Source: Enterococcus canintestini
GTDB lineage: Bacteria; Bacillota; Bacilli; Lactobacillales; Enterococcaceae
Direction: 5' to 3'
Assembly: GCF_001885735.1 (NCBI RefSeq)
Contig: NZ_JXKG01000003.1
Span: 1-35,863, forward strand
Length of the DNA: 35,863 nt
Made by a program: the position numbers and the translations under genes. The notes below the pieces were generated by a model. That model saw nothing but the letters and a program-made list of their open reading frames with translations, had not been told where the DNA came from and ran no database searches. This document shows, in pieces, positions 27,162-33,490 of this stretch (position 1 is its first letter; every line of letters begins with the position of its first letter).

Positions 27162-27214
27162 TTAAATTGATCTCCTTATCTTTCAAAAAGATTCTCAGCT
27201 TTCCAGACAATTTA

Positions 27215-27242
27215 ATCATATCAGAAAAACAAAATAAGTAAA
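27215..27242 (-). promoter_or_regulatory. Repressor gene promoter
   Basis: On the - strand TTTACT (27242-27237) and TATGAT (27220-27215) are 16 bases apart. The operator pair at 27251-27268 lies just upstream of the -35. Confidence 0.5.
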
Positions 27243-27250
27243 TTATTTTT

Positions 27251-27268
27251 GTACTATTTTTTGTACTA
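27251..27268. promoter_or_regulatory. Operator pair 1
   Basis: GTACTA at 27251-27256 and 27263-27268, 12 bases apart. Each lies in a dyad of the form TTTTTnGTACnAAAAA or a half of it. It is located between the two divergent promoters, next to the repressor -35. Confidence 0.65.
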
Positions 27269-27274
27269 AAAAAG

Positions 27275-27303
27275 TTGACAAACAAATCAAATAGGTTTAT
27301 TCT
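27275..27303 (+). promoter_or_regulatory. Early promoter of the replication/integration module
   Basis: A perfect -35 TTGACA (27275-27280), 17-base spacer, and -10 TATTCT (27298-27303). Operator pair 2 covers the expected start point, so bound repressor would block it. Confidence 0.8.
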
Positions 27304-27309
27304 ATTTTT

Positions 27310-27327
27310 GTACTAAAATATGTACTA
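27310..27327. promoter_or_regulatory. Operator pair 2
   Basis: GTACTA at 27310-27315 and 27322-27327, again exactly 12 bases apart and 59 bases from pair 1. It overlaps the predicted transcription start of the early promoter. Confidence 0.65.
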
Positions 27328-27346
27328 AAAAGAAAGAGGGATTTAT

Positions 27347-27676
27347 ATGCCAATTAGAATTAACGATTTAACTTTACCAAAAGAAAAACTGGAAACGGAG
27401 TATCAAGTAGTTCAAGTCACTCACTGGCAAAAGGATGGAGAAGAGATTGGCTGGACATATGAGTGCATTCTTCCAAAATTACGGTTTGAAAAAATTAGTA
27501 TTAAAGTGAAGTCTGAATTTCCCGTAATTTCAAAAGAAGAGCTTGAAAAGCAAGGACTAGCGGTTGTTCGATTTGACAACTTACTAATCGCTCCATGGGG
27601 AAGAGCTAACGGGCAATTTGTTAGTTATGGTTTATCCGCAACTGCTTCTAAAGCTACACTCATTCAAAGCAAATGA
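27347..27676 (+). CDS. Small early protein of the element
   Basis: A 109-aa protein, first gene under the early promoter, with AGAGGG ahead of the ATG. It is mostly beta-strand-like (YQVVQVTHWQKDGEEIGWTYECILP, then FEKISIKVK and AVVRFDNLLIAPW). Small beta-rich proteins in this position are often single-strand-DNA-binding or replication accessory factors, but I recognise no family. Its stop overlaps the next start (ATGA), indicating coupling. Confidence 0.7.
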   Translation: MPIRINDLTLPKEKLETEYQVVQVTHWQKDGEEIGWTYECILPKLRFEKISIKVKSEFPVISKEELEKQGLAVVRFDNLLIAPWGRANGQFVSYGLSATASKATLIQSK

Positions 27677-28176
27677 ACAAATACTTTACTGCTCACGAAG
27701 TTCTCGAACAAGTAACAGGGCTAAACTCGATTTCTACTTTAAACAAATGGGCAAATCTTATCCAAAAAGAATGTGACTATGAATTTCATTACGATTATAT
27801 TCCATTTAATGTTTATTCAAAAAGAGGACAAACTACTTCCCACCGTAAAACAAGAATGTTTACTAGTGAAGAGATTAAAAAATTTCAAGAAGTAGTCCAC
27901 TTAATTCCATCACTAGGAAGAAATCAATCTTTAATGAAAATTTTTTCTGACAAATATATTATAGACGGCTTGAAGCATAGTGAACTAATGCCTATTATAT
28001 TTGAAAAAGTAGACGCAGAGTTATCAAGCAATACAGAATTAATTCAATCACAAGCTAAAAAAATTGAGATACTGGAAAACCACTATCGAGCAATGCTAAG
28101 ACAGCTTGCAACTTTAGAAGAAAAATTCACTTCTCTAGATCAATCCTCCGGCGGGTGGTTTCGACGGAAGCGGTAG
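27673..28176 (+). CDS. Putative DNA-binding early protein with coiled coil
   Basis: A 167-aa protein. The N-terminus (FTAHEVLEQVTGLNSISTLNKW) looks like a MerR-like winged-helix start. A basic segment SKRGQTTSHRKTR and the stretch FTSEEIKKFQEV follow. Residues about 115-155 form a coiled coil, and the tail is very basic (GGWFRRKR). It is translationally coupled to the preceding gene. Its 3' end lies inside the large inverted repeat at 28155-28217. The role is unknown; origin recognition or accessory function to the HUH protein is a guess from position. Confidence 0.7.
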   Translation: MNKYFTAHEVLEQVTGLNSISTLNKWANLIQKECDYEFHYDYIPFNVYSKRGQTTSHRKTRMFTSEEIKKFQEVVHLIPSLGRNQSLMKIFSDKYIIDGLKHSELMPIIFEKVDAELSSNTELIQSQAKKIEILENHYRAMLRQLATLEEKFTSLDQSSGGWFRRKR

Positions 28177-28217
28177 AGCCTAAAAGCTCAAGCCGCTTTC
28201 CGCTCGAAAGTAACCAC
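28155..28217. repeat. GC-rich cruciform before the HUH gene
   Basis: An imperfect nested inverted repeat. Outer arms are GTGG...CGGAAGCGG (28155-28173) and CCGCTTTCCG...CCAC (to 28217). An inner hairpin is GAGC/GCTC around CTAAAA. It overlaps the last codons of the upstream gene. It is a candidate recognition structure for the HUH protein. Confidence 0.6.
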
Positions 28218-28235
28218 ACGATGGACGAAGGATCT

Positions 28236-28260
28236 GGAAGAAAGTCGAAGACTTTCTTCC
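28236..28260. repeat. Perfect hairpin before the HUH gene
   Basis: An 11-bp perfect stem (28236-28246 with 28250-28260) with GAA loop. There is no T-run on either side, so it is not a simple terminator. It suits a nick-site or origin hairpin. Confidence 0.6.
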
Positions 28261-28342
28261 CCTTAACTTGATTTATAGAACAACATCAGGAGAAAACTGA
28301 CTGCTCTTTGACAATTGAATACGCAACAAGGAGTGATGATTT

Positions 28343-29185
28343 TTGCAGGCTTATAATCAAAAAATCATTGAAACTCCCACGTATATTGAAATTTATGATT
28401 ATGAAGCAATCATTACTCCCAAACGTAAAACGATCGAAAACGAAATGAATCCTGAACGAAAACAACAATTAGCTTGGCTTTATGAAGATGACACTACTCT
28501 TGAAAAAAGAAAAAACTATGATGAACTATCCGCTCAAGGACAATATGACAGTTTAAAACGCAAACAGAAACATTATCAAAATATGCGATTTGAAATTGCC
28601 CGCCTTGTAGACACGAATTTTGACAATCAAACAAAATTTTTAACGCTCACTTTCAAAGAAAACATTCAAGACATTGAGTATGCGAATAATGAATTCAAAA
28701 AATTTATCAAACGACTGAATTACGACCTCTATAAAACTAAAAAAGCAAATTTGAAATATCTCGCCACGTGGGAAAAGCAACAACGCGGTGCGATCCACTA
28801 CCATATTATCTTGTTTGACTTTCCCTTTATCTCCTTTGATCGCTTAACCACGATTTGGGGTCAGGGTTTCGTTAGGATCAACAAGATCGATGTGGATAGC
28901 ATCGAAAATCGTGGGCGCTATATCAGCAAATATTTCGATAAAGAGCTGGAATTGAAAGAGCATAAGAAAAAAGCTTTTTTCAAGTCACGGAATCTCAAAC
29001 TACCAATTGTCACTAAAAAGATGGTAAAGAAACCCTATGATTCCACGAACCAAGATGTGCTCTATACAAACGAATATATCATTAGACGCCCATATTTTTA
29101 CAATGCTTTAAATGAGTTTGGAAGTCCTGAACAAGTGATGGATTTTCAAGAAAGTACCGTTCATTATACAAAAATAAGAAAGTAA
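28343..29185 (+). CDS. HUH endonuclease, rolling-circle replication or mobilisation initiator
   Basis: A 280-aa protein. Motif 1 is FLTLTF (99-104), motif 2 is the HUH-type H152-Y-H154 in GAIHYHIILF, and motif 3 is RYISKYFDKE with Y193/Y197 and K196/K200. Such proteins nick one strand and stay linked through tyrosine, starting rolling-circle replication of the excised element or acting as relaxase. The start is TTG: AAGGAG lies nine bases ahead, and there is a stop codon just upstream in frame. It is not the Rep_trans (MobT) type of Tn916. The closest impression is Rep proteins of small phage or plasmid-like elements. Confidence 0.82.
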   Translation: MQAYNQKIIETPTYIEIYDYEAIITPKRKTIENEMNPERKQQLAWLYEDDTTLEKRKNYDELSAQGQYDSLKRKQKHYQNMRFEIARLVDTNFDNQTKFLTLTFKENIQDIEYANNEFKKFIKRLNYDLYKTKKANLKYLATWEKQQRGAIHYHIILFDFPFISFDRLTTIWGQGFVRINKIDVDSIENRGRYISKYFDKELELKEHKKKAFFKSRNLKLPIVTKKMVKKPYDSTNQDVLYTNEYIIRRPYFYNALNEFGSPEQVMDFQESTVHYTKIRK

Positions 29186-29213
29186 CACTATTACTCAATG
29201 CTAGTGTTTTCTT
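29184..29213 (+). terminator. Terminator after the HUH gene
   Basis: A 7-bp stem AACACTA (29184-29190) / TAGTGTT (29202-29208) followed by TTCTTT. It overlaps the stop codon and could lower read-through into the excision genes. Confidence 0.55.
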
Positions 29214-29231
29214 TGAAAGTGAGTTTATAAA

Positions 29232-29426
29232 ATGAAGAATACAATTTGTCGAAAAGATTTAGAAGCTTTAGGATTTAAAGCACATCAAGCTGCCACAATA
29301 ATCCGCCAAGCAAAAACAAGAATGGTAAATCAGGGATATCCATATTATAATAATAAAAGAGTTGGGGTTGTACCTCGACAAGTAATTGAAGAAATTATAG
29401 GTGTTCCTCTTTCACAGGAGGAATAA
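29232..29426 (+). CDS. DUF3173-family protein, likely excision/recombination accessory factor
   Basis: A 64-aa basic protein matching the DUF3173 pattern found directly upstream of tyrosine integrases in Firmicute elements: RKDLEALGFKAHQAATIIRQAK, then GYPYYNNKRVGVVPRQVIEEIIG. A helix-turn-helix-like fold and excisionase-like role are likely but not proven. It ends 2 bases before the integrase start; the integrase ribosome binding site lies within its last codons. Confidence 0.85.
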   Translation: MKNTICRKDLEALGFKAHQAATIIRQAKTRMVNQGYPYYNNKRVGVVPRQVIEEIIGVPLSQEE

Positions 29427-29428
29427 CT

Positions 29429-30631
29429 ATGAAAACAAAATACCCTTGTGTGTATCAAGATAAAAATGGTCGCTTTTCCTATCTGGTTGAATTAGGAACA
29501 GATCAAGTAACCGGAAAGAGAATTCAGAAGAAAGGAACAAAAGATTCTCTAGGCAAACGATTTTCATCCGCTCGTGAAGCACACAAAGAAGTCATGCGTA
29601 TCAAAAATGAATACATGGTTGTAAATGGATTTGCGAATTATGATTTAACTTACAAAGAATTTATGGAGCAGTCTTACGTTCCACACTACAAAGCTAGTGT
29701 ACAAAAAAGTACCTGGAGTTCTCGTGAGTGTGGATTAGTTCAGATTACTGAATTTTTTGCTGATAAGAAGCTTCGTGAAATCAATGTGCGAGATTGCGAA
29801 AATTATCGAATTTGGTTATTAAACGATAGCGGATACTCGCAAGCTTACAGTTCACTTATGTATGGTATGTTTCGCAAATCATTAGACTATGCGGTCACCC
29901 TGCAATTTCTGAATGAGAATATTTCCAAAAGAACAAAAGCAATTCCAAAAGGAAAATCAATCGTTCCCTACTGGACAAAAGAAGAATTTGAAGATGTTTT
30001 GGCAAAAATCTATAAAGATGATTTCTATGAACATATGTGTTTTGTAATGATATGGCTATATTACATGACTGGTGTTCGTGTGAGCGAAGGATTAGCACTT
30101 AATTGGAATGACGTGGACTTTAAACGTAAAAAGTTGAGAGTTCATCACACCTTGGAAATGACAAATCAAAAAGATTTTATTCGAAAACCCTACACAAAAA
30201 CTGAAAGCGGTCTGCGAATCATTTCTTTGGACGATGATACAATTGAAGTGTTAAAAGAGTGGAAAGTTGTTCAAAAGAATCATGGTGTAGAACAATTTAT
30301 TCTTAGCTACACCGATCTCCCGCTCTATCGTTCAACTGTTCAGCGAATTATTCAGCGCTATGCCAAATTAGCTAAAGTTCCGATAATTCAAGGAAAGGGA
30401 TTACGACATTCTCACGTTAGTTACTTAATCAATGAGTTCAATGCAGATATTTTAGTCGTCTCCCAACGGCTAGGGCATTCTAGTCCTGAGATTACTTTGA
30501 AGCACTATGCTCATCTATGGAGCCGTAATGATGAAGGAATTGCTGAACAAATGACAGGAAATATCAAATTTATTTACGCAACAAAATCTAATTTAACAAA
30601 CTTTAACGGAAATCAAGCAGTAAAAATCTAA
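29429..30631 (+). CDS. int: Tyrosine recombinase (integrase) of the element
   Basis: A 400-aa phage/ICE integrase. It has an N-terminal arm-binding domain (YPCVYQDKNGRFSYLV), a SAM-like core-binding domain (about 72-170) and a catalytic domain (about 178-370). Catalytic residues are R217 in TGVRVSEGLAL, K257 in TKTESGLR, R326 in KGLRHSHVSYL, H350 in LGHSS and nucleophile Y360 in KHYAH. The HxxR histidine is replaced by K323, apparently a feature of this subfamily. AGGAGG precedes the ATG. It lies 77 bases from attR and should catalyse recombination between guaA and the circular element. Confidence 0.95.
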   Translation: MKTKYPCVYQDKNGRFSYLVELGTDQVTGKRIQKKGTKDSLGKRFSSAREAHKEVMRIKNEYMVVNGFANYDLTYKEFMEQSYVPHYKASVQKSTWSSRECGLVQITEFFADKKLREINVRDCENYRIWLLNDSGYSQAYSSLMYGMFRKSLDYAVTLQFLNENISKRTKAIPKGKSIVPYWTKEEFEDVLAKIYKDDFYEHMCFVMIWLYYMTGVRVSEGLALNWNDVDFKRKKLRVHHTLEMTNQKDFIRKPYTKTESGLRIISLDDDTIEVLKEWKVVQKNHGVEQFILSYTDLPLYRSTVQRIIQRYAKLAKVPIIQGKGLRHSHVSYLINEFNADILVVSQRLGHSSPEITLKHYAHLWSRNDEGIAEQMTGNIKFIYATKSNLTNFNGNQAVKI

Positions 30632-30649
30632 CCCTACCATTTCCCTACC
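30632..30649. promoter_or_regulatory. Candidate integrase arm site (right)
   Basis: CCCTACC at 30632-30638 and 30643-30649, the counterpart of the doublet at 22016-22034, in the same orientation. Confidence 0.55.
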
Positions 30650-30708
30650 TAAATGTGATGTTTGTTCAAAGAATGCTGATATAACAGTGTTTCTACGAAG
30701 TAACTTAC

Positions 30709-30723
30709 GTGGAGTGGGAATAA
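30709..30723 (+). repeat. attR core (15-bp direct repeat)
   Basis: Identical to 21912-21926. It marks the right border of the element. Flanking bases differ on both sides. Confidence 0.92.
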
Positions 30724-30758
30724 TATACAGGTGAAATAAATCTCAATTGTGAGTGCTG

Positions 30759-30787
30759 AACCAGTCGAATAATCTCGACTGGTTTTT
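30759..30787 (+). terminator. Terminator right of attR (original guaA terminator)
   Basis: A perfect 10-bp stem (30759-30768 with 30775-30784) with a 6-base loop, ending in GGTTTTT. It lies 36 bases after the attR core, where the guaA terminator would be before insertion. Confidence 0.85.
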
Positions 30788-30816
30788 GTTTTAATTATTT
30801 AGAGGAGACTATTATA

Positions 30817-31365
30817 ATGAACCGTTCGACTAAAATTTTTGCTATTTGTGCACTAGCTGTGTGCGTTAATATTATTTTGGGAACAATTATTGCCTCTGCC
30901 CGTATCCCTTTTCTTTATTTTGATGTAGTTGGGACCATTTTTGTAGCGGCAAATTTTGAAATACGTTATGGCATTTTGACCGCAATCGTAACCAGTTTAG
31001 TAATCAGTATCGTCAGTGGACCACTTTTTTTACCTTTTATTTTCGTCAGTATCGCGATTGCGATTATTACAAATCTGATGGCAAAAAATGGCTTTGACTA
31101 CAAACGGGCCTTTTTTACAGGCATCTTGTTAACCTTACTTGGTTCTCTGATTAGTGCGCCGATTCGCTTAATCATGTTCGGTGGCTTTTCAAATTCTATT
31201 ACTGATTTTTTGATTATTAGTTTAAAAGCCAACGGACAAAAAATGATTACATCAGCTTATTGGGGAGCAGTGACTGACAGCATAGTTGATAAGATATTGT
31301 CCTGTTTAGTTGTCGCTTGGATAATGAAACATCCCATTTTGAATCGTTCTCGCCTACATTTTTAA
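30817..31365 (+). CDS. ECF transporter S component-like membrane protein
   Basis: A 182-aa membrane protein with five to six hydrophobic segments. It fits the CD3073-like family of energy-coupling-factor substrate-binding (S) components: the N-terminal LAVCVNIILGTIIASARIPFLYFDVVGTIFVAA is characteristic. It should work with a shared ECF A/T module encoded elsewhere. The substrate is unknown. AGAGGAGA precedes the ATG. A weak hairpin at 31376-31407 may end the transcript. Confidence 0.78.
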   Translation: MNRSTKIFAICALAVCVNIILGTIIASARIPFLYFDVVGTIFVAANFEIRYGILTAIVTSLVISIVSGPLFLPFIFVSIAIAIITNLMAKNGFDYKRAFFTGILLTLLGSLISAPIRLIMFGGFSNSITDFLIISLKANGQKMITSAYWGAVTDSIVDKILSCLVVAWIMKHPILNRSRLHF

Positions 31366-31375
31366 TCTGTCACTA

Positions 31376-31407
31376 AAAGCCACCTCTCAAAAAGAAATGG
31401 TTTTTTG
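31376..31407 (+). terminator. Weak hairpin terminator after the ECF S gene
   Basis: A short CCA/TGG stem is extended by A-T pairs around a bulge and followed by TTTTTTG. A modest candidate only. Confidence 0.35.
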
Positions 31408-31691
31408 CCAGTCATATAATGACTACCTAATGCGTTATACTAAAAGAGATGAGAATTATAAAACCTTTCTCTAAGGAAAATTTTCTCTGCAAAGTGCGCG
31501 ATTCATGTGTTAATAACTCTTTGGCAACTGGAATTCACCAAAGAAAACAACATCTGTCAAATTGCGCAAATGGCACAGTTTGTCATCAGATGTATTCTTA
31601 GCAGTAATTTCCATACACCAAAGATTTATTTAATATCATAGCATCACTTTTGTTATGAACTAAAAAAAGTTCATAAGCACATAAAAAGTAT

Positions 31692-31771
31692 AACGAACTG
31701 TTTTGGCTCTCAAGTAGTAAACTGAAATTAAAAAATTTCAGCAACTTACTATCCTAGAGAGCCCGTTCGTT
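31692..31771. repeat. 80-base imperfect palindrome
   Basis: Nested arms: AACGAAC/GTTCGTT (31692-31698, 31765-31771), GGCTCTC/GAGAGCC and CTGAAATT/AATTTCAG. It shares its arm order (GAAC, GCTCT, AAGTARTAA, AGAG, TTCGTT) with 17632-17730. Confidence 0.6.
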
Positions 31772-31843
31772 TATAATGCTTAACTAAAGAAAAACACAAT
31801 GCCTAAATCATTGTGAAGCATATAATCACTTTATCTTTAAAAT

Positions 31844-31892
31844 AACCCGCTATAAACATACGCATAAAAAGCGTTTGCTAATAGCGGGTTTT
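31844..31892. terminator. Bidirectional terminator-like hairpin
   Basis: A 10-bp stem AACCCGCTAT/ATAGCGGGTT encloses a smaller ACGC/GCGT hairpin and is followed by TTTT on the + strand. Confidence 0.5.
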
Positions 31893-32131
31893 ACGTTACT
31901 AAAAATAGTCACATTTTTGGAGTAAACAAAATCTATCCTCGATTTTCAACACTTAGAGTGCAGTTTGTTACATCTAAGTATTTTTTCCATATACCTGTAA
32001 GGGGTTGAAAAAACCACTGGCTTTAACATTGCCTATAAATTTACTTACTTTATACACTTGCCTTTTACTTCTATATATCACTTAAAAAAATCAAACCAAC
32101 ACGCTTCATACTTCCCCATTTTTATAAAGGA

Positions 32132-33172
32132 TCAATTACTATCCAGATCTTGCACATGTTTTTGCTCACCATCTTTATATACTTCAAAACCATAACTTTC
32201 TAAAGCACCAATCATCTCATTAACAGTATAATCCCGCATGGATGCAGGCGAGAGCACTTTAATCATATCTCCTTGGCTCAATAACCACATTTTCATTCCA
32301 TAACCATCATTAACTTGCATTTCAATGGTGTAGACATTATCTTCTTGTCGAATAATTTTAGAATTGGGAAAGCGATCCAAGACATAAACTGGATCAAAAT
32401 AAAATTCCACTACCATGGTAATTGGCTGACCAAAATATGAAAATTTACCGGTCTGATTGCGTAACACGCCCCCTTCATAACGTTCTTTGTATGCTTTGTG
32501 GGGTAAATACTCCGCTAACTTTTGCAAGTTTTCCATGTTGTTAATGCGAAACTTATTCATCTCAGTTAAATTTGCATTGTCTTTACCATAATGATTATCT
32601 GAAATCATATAAAAATACATATCTGAAAAATGTATCGCTTCTGGTAGACGTTTCAACGTTTTGGTAACCCCGTTTTTTGTATAAGTAAACTCTACCAATC
32701 GATTTTCTTGAATCGCTTCCCAAATTAGCTGAATTTGATCTAATAAGTTATTTTTGGCTACACCTTCATAATAAAATTCTTCATTACGTAAGAAATTTTG
32801 CAATATTTCGGGTTGTTGGGCCATAGAAAGTAACTTTTCGTGCATTTGTTTTAACTCATGGGCATTAAATACGCGGCTGCCATAAAGAATTTTTAGCAAA
32901 ACAAGTAACTCTTCATCTGAAAATTTTTCTAAATCAAATAAATTCCCGTAATCTTTTAATTGATAATTTCCTTTACCATCACGAGCCACAAAAACCGTTT
33001 CACGCATTGTTTTTCCTTCTATTTCTTCTAAAAGAACTTCATCAATAATCGCCATATCCCGCTGAATCGTGGATTCTTTTTTGTCAAATGTTGCCATTAA
33101 TTCTCTTTTCGTAATTTTTCTACCACGCAACAATTGCAAAAAAATCATTAATATGCGCTTTTGTCCATTCAC
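32132..33172 (-). CDS. WYL-domain transcriptional regulator
   Basis: A 346-aa protein. The N-terminal winged helix (QKRILMIFLQLLRGRKITKRELM, then STIQRDMAIID, about 3-50) is followed by a central WYL-like domain (IQENRLVEFTYTKNGVTKTLKRLPEAIHFSDMYFYMISD, about 153-200) and the C-terminal WCX-type region. WYL proteins sense small ligands or nucleic acid and control nearby genes. I chose the GTG at 33172 because AAGGAGG lies eight bases ahead. A GTG at 33202 is upstream of that site. It stands alone, facing away from the ECF gene and following the MATE gene on the same strand. Confidence 0.85.
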   Translation of the reverse strand: MNGQKRILMIFLQLLRGRKITKRELMATFDKKESTIQRDMAIIDEVLLEEIEGKTMRETVFVARDGKGNYQLKDYGNLFDLEKFSDEELLVLLKILYGSRVFNAHELKQMHEKLLSMAQQPEILQNFLRNEEFYYEGVAKNNLLDQIQLIWEAIQENRLVEFTYTKNGVTKTLKRLPEAIHFSDMYFYMISDNHYGKDNANLTEMNKFRINNMENLQKLAEYLPHKAYKERYEGGVLRNQTGKFSYFGQPITMVVEFYFDPVYVLDRFPNSKIIRQEDNVYTIEMQVNDGYGMKMWLLSQGDMIKVLSPASMRDYTVNEMIGALESYGFEVYKDGEQKHVQDLDSN

Positions 33173-33490
33173 AAAAAAGGCCTCCTTGCCATTACTTCTC
33201 ACTCTTTATTATAAACTAAAATTTCTCGCACATAATATTTTCCCACAACTTCAGTTACGAATTATCTTATCATCAAAACCAATTTCCTCCGCCCCTTTAA
33301 AATGCGAGTAAAAACTAATCCAGTTTCAAATGGTGCAACAAGGACTAAAAAAGGAAAAACCGCACCAAACAGCACGCTTTAAAGAGCACTTTTGGATACG
33401 GTTCAAATTGGAAATTTTATTATCCATTAGGAAGTAAAATTAAGCTTAAAATCTACAGCTAAATTACAGCACAACTTATCACGTTATTTC
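33173..33490. other. Interval between MATE and WYL genes
   Basis: About 320 bases. It contains the terminator/dispersed repeat at 33355-33403 and, closer to the WYL gene, its presumed promoter, for which I see no clear boxes. No gene is seen. Confidence 0.5.
33355..33403 (-). terminator. Terminator after the MATE gene (dispersed repeat copy 1)
   Basis: On the - strand AACCGTATCCAAA pairs with TTTGGTGCGGTT around a long partly paired loop and is followed by TTTCC after five T. It is closely similar to the copy at 35292-35342: the loop GCTTTAAAGAGCACTTTTGG is identical. Confidence 0.75.

Larger units (their letters stand above)
21927..30723. mobile_element. Integrated mobile element of about 8.8 kb at the guaA 3' end
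   Basis: Bounded by the 15-bp att repeats and carrying an integrase at its right end next to attR, as usual for guaA-targeting elements of Firmicutes. The + strand module runs small early proteins, HUH protein, DUF3173 and integrase. The divergent - strand holds the repressor, Agr-type regulators and cargo. There are no T4SS, coupling protein, capsid, terminase or portal genes, so it is either mobilised in trans (IME-like) or a satellite-like element. Cargo is a quorum-sensing module plus a secreted protein. Confidence 0.92.
31408..32131. other. Gene-free, inverted-repeat-rich region
   Basis: About 720 bases with no reading frame that has both a ribosome binding site and protein-like sequence. 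It holds an ACATCTG/CAGATGT inverted repeat near 31547-31602, the large palindrome at 31692-31771 and the hairpin at 31844-31892. The rest is A/T-rich. It may contain non-coding RNA or decayed small palindromic elements. Confidence 0.55.

Noticed and set aside
28308-28313. TTGACA before the HUH gene as a promoter -35
   Set aside because: No acceptable -10 lies 16-18 bases downstream, where the ribosome binding site is instead.
21927-30723. Classifying the element as a prophage or a conjugative ICE
   Set aside because: No terminase, capsid, portal, lysis, coupling protein or type IV secretion genes are present, so neither label is supported.
31692-31771. CRISPR array or tRNA in the gene-free region
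   Set aside because: No regularly spaced direct repeats and no cloverleaf or CCA end; only inverted repeats are seen.
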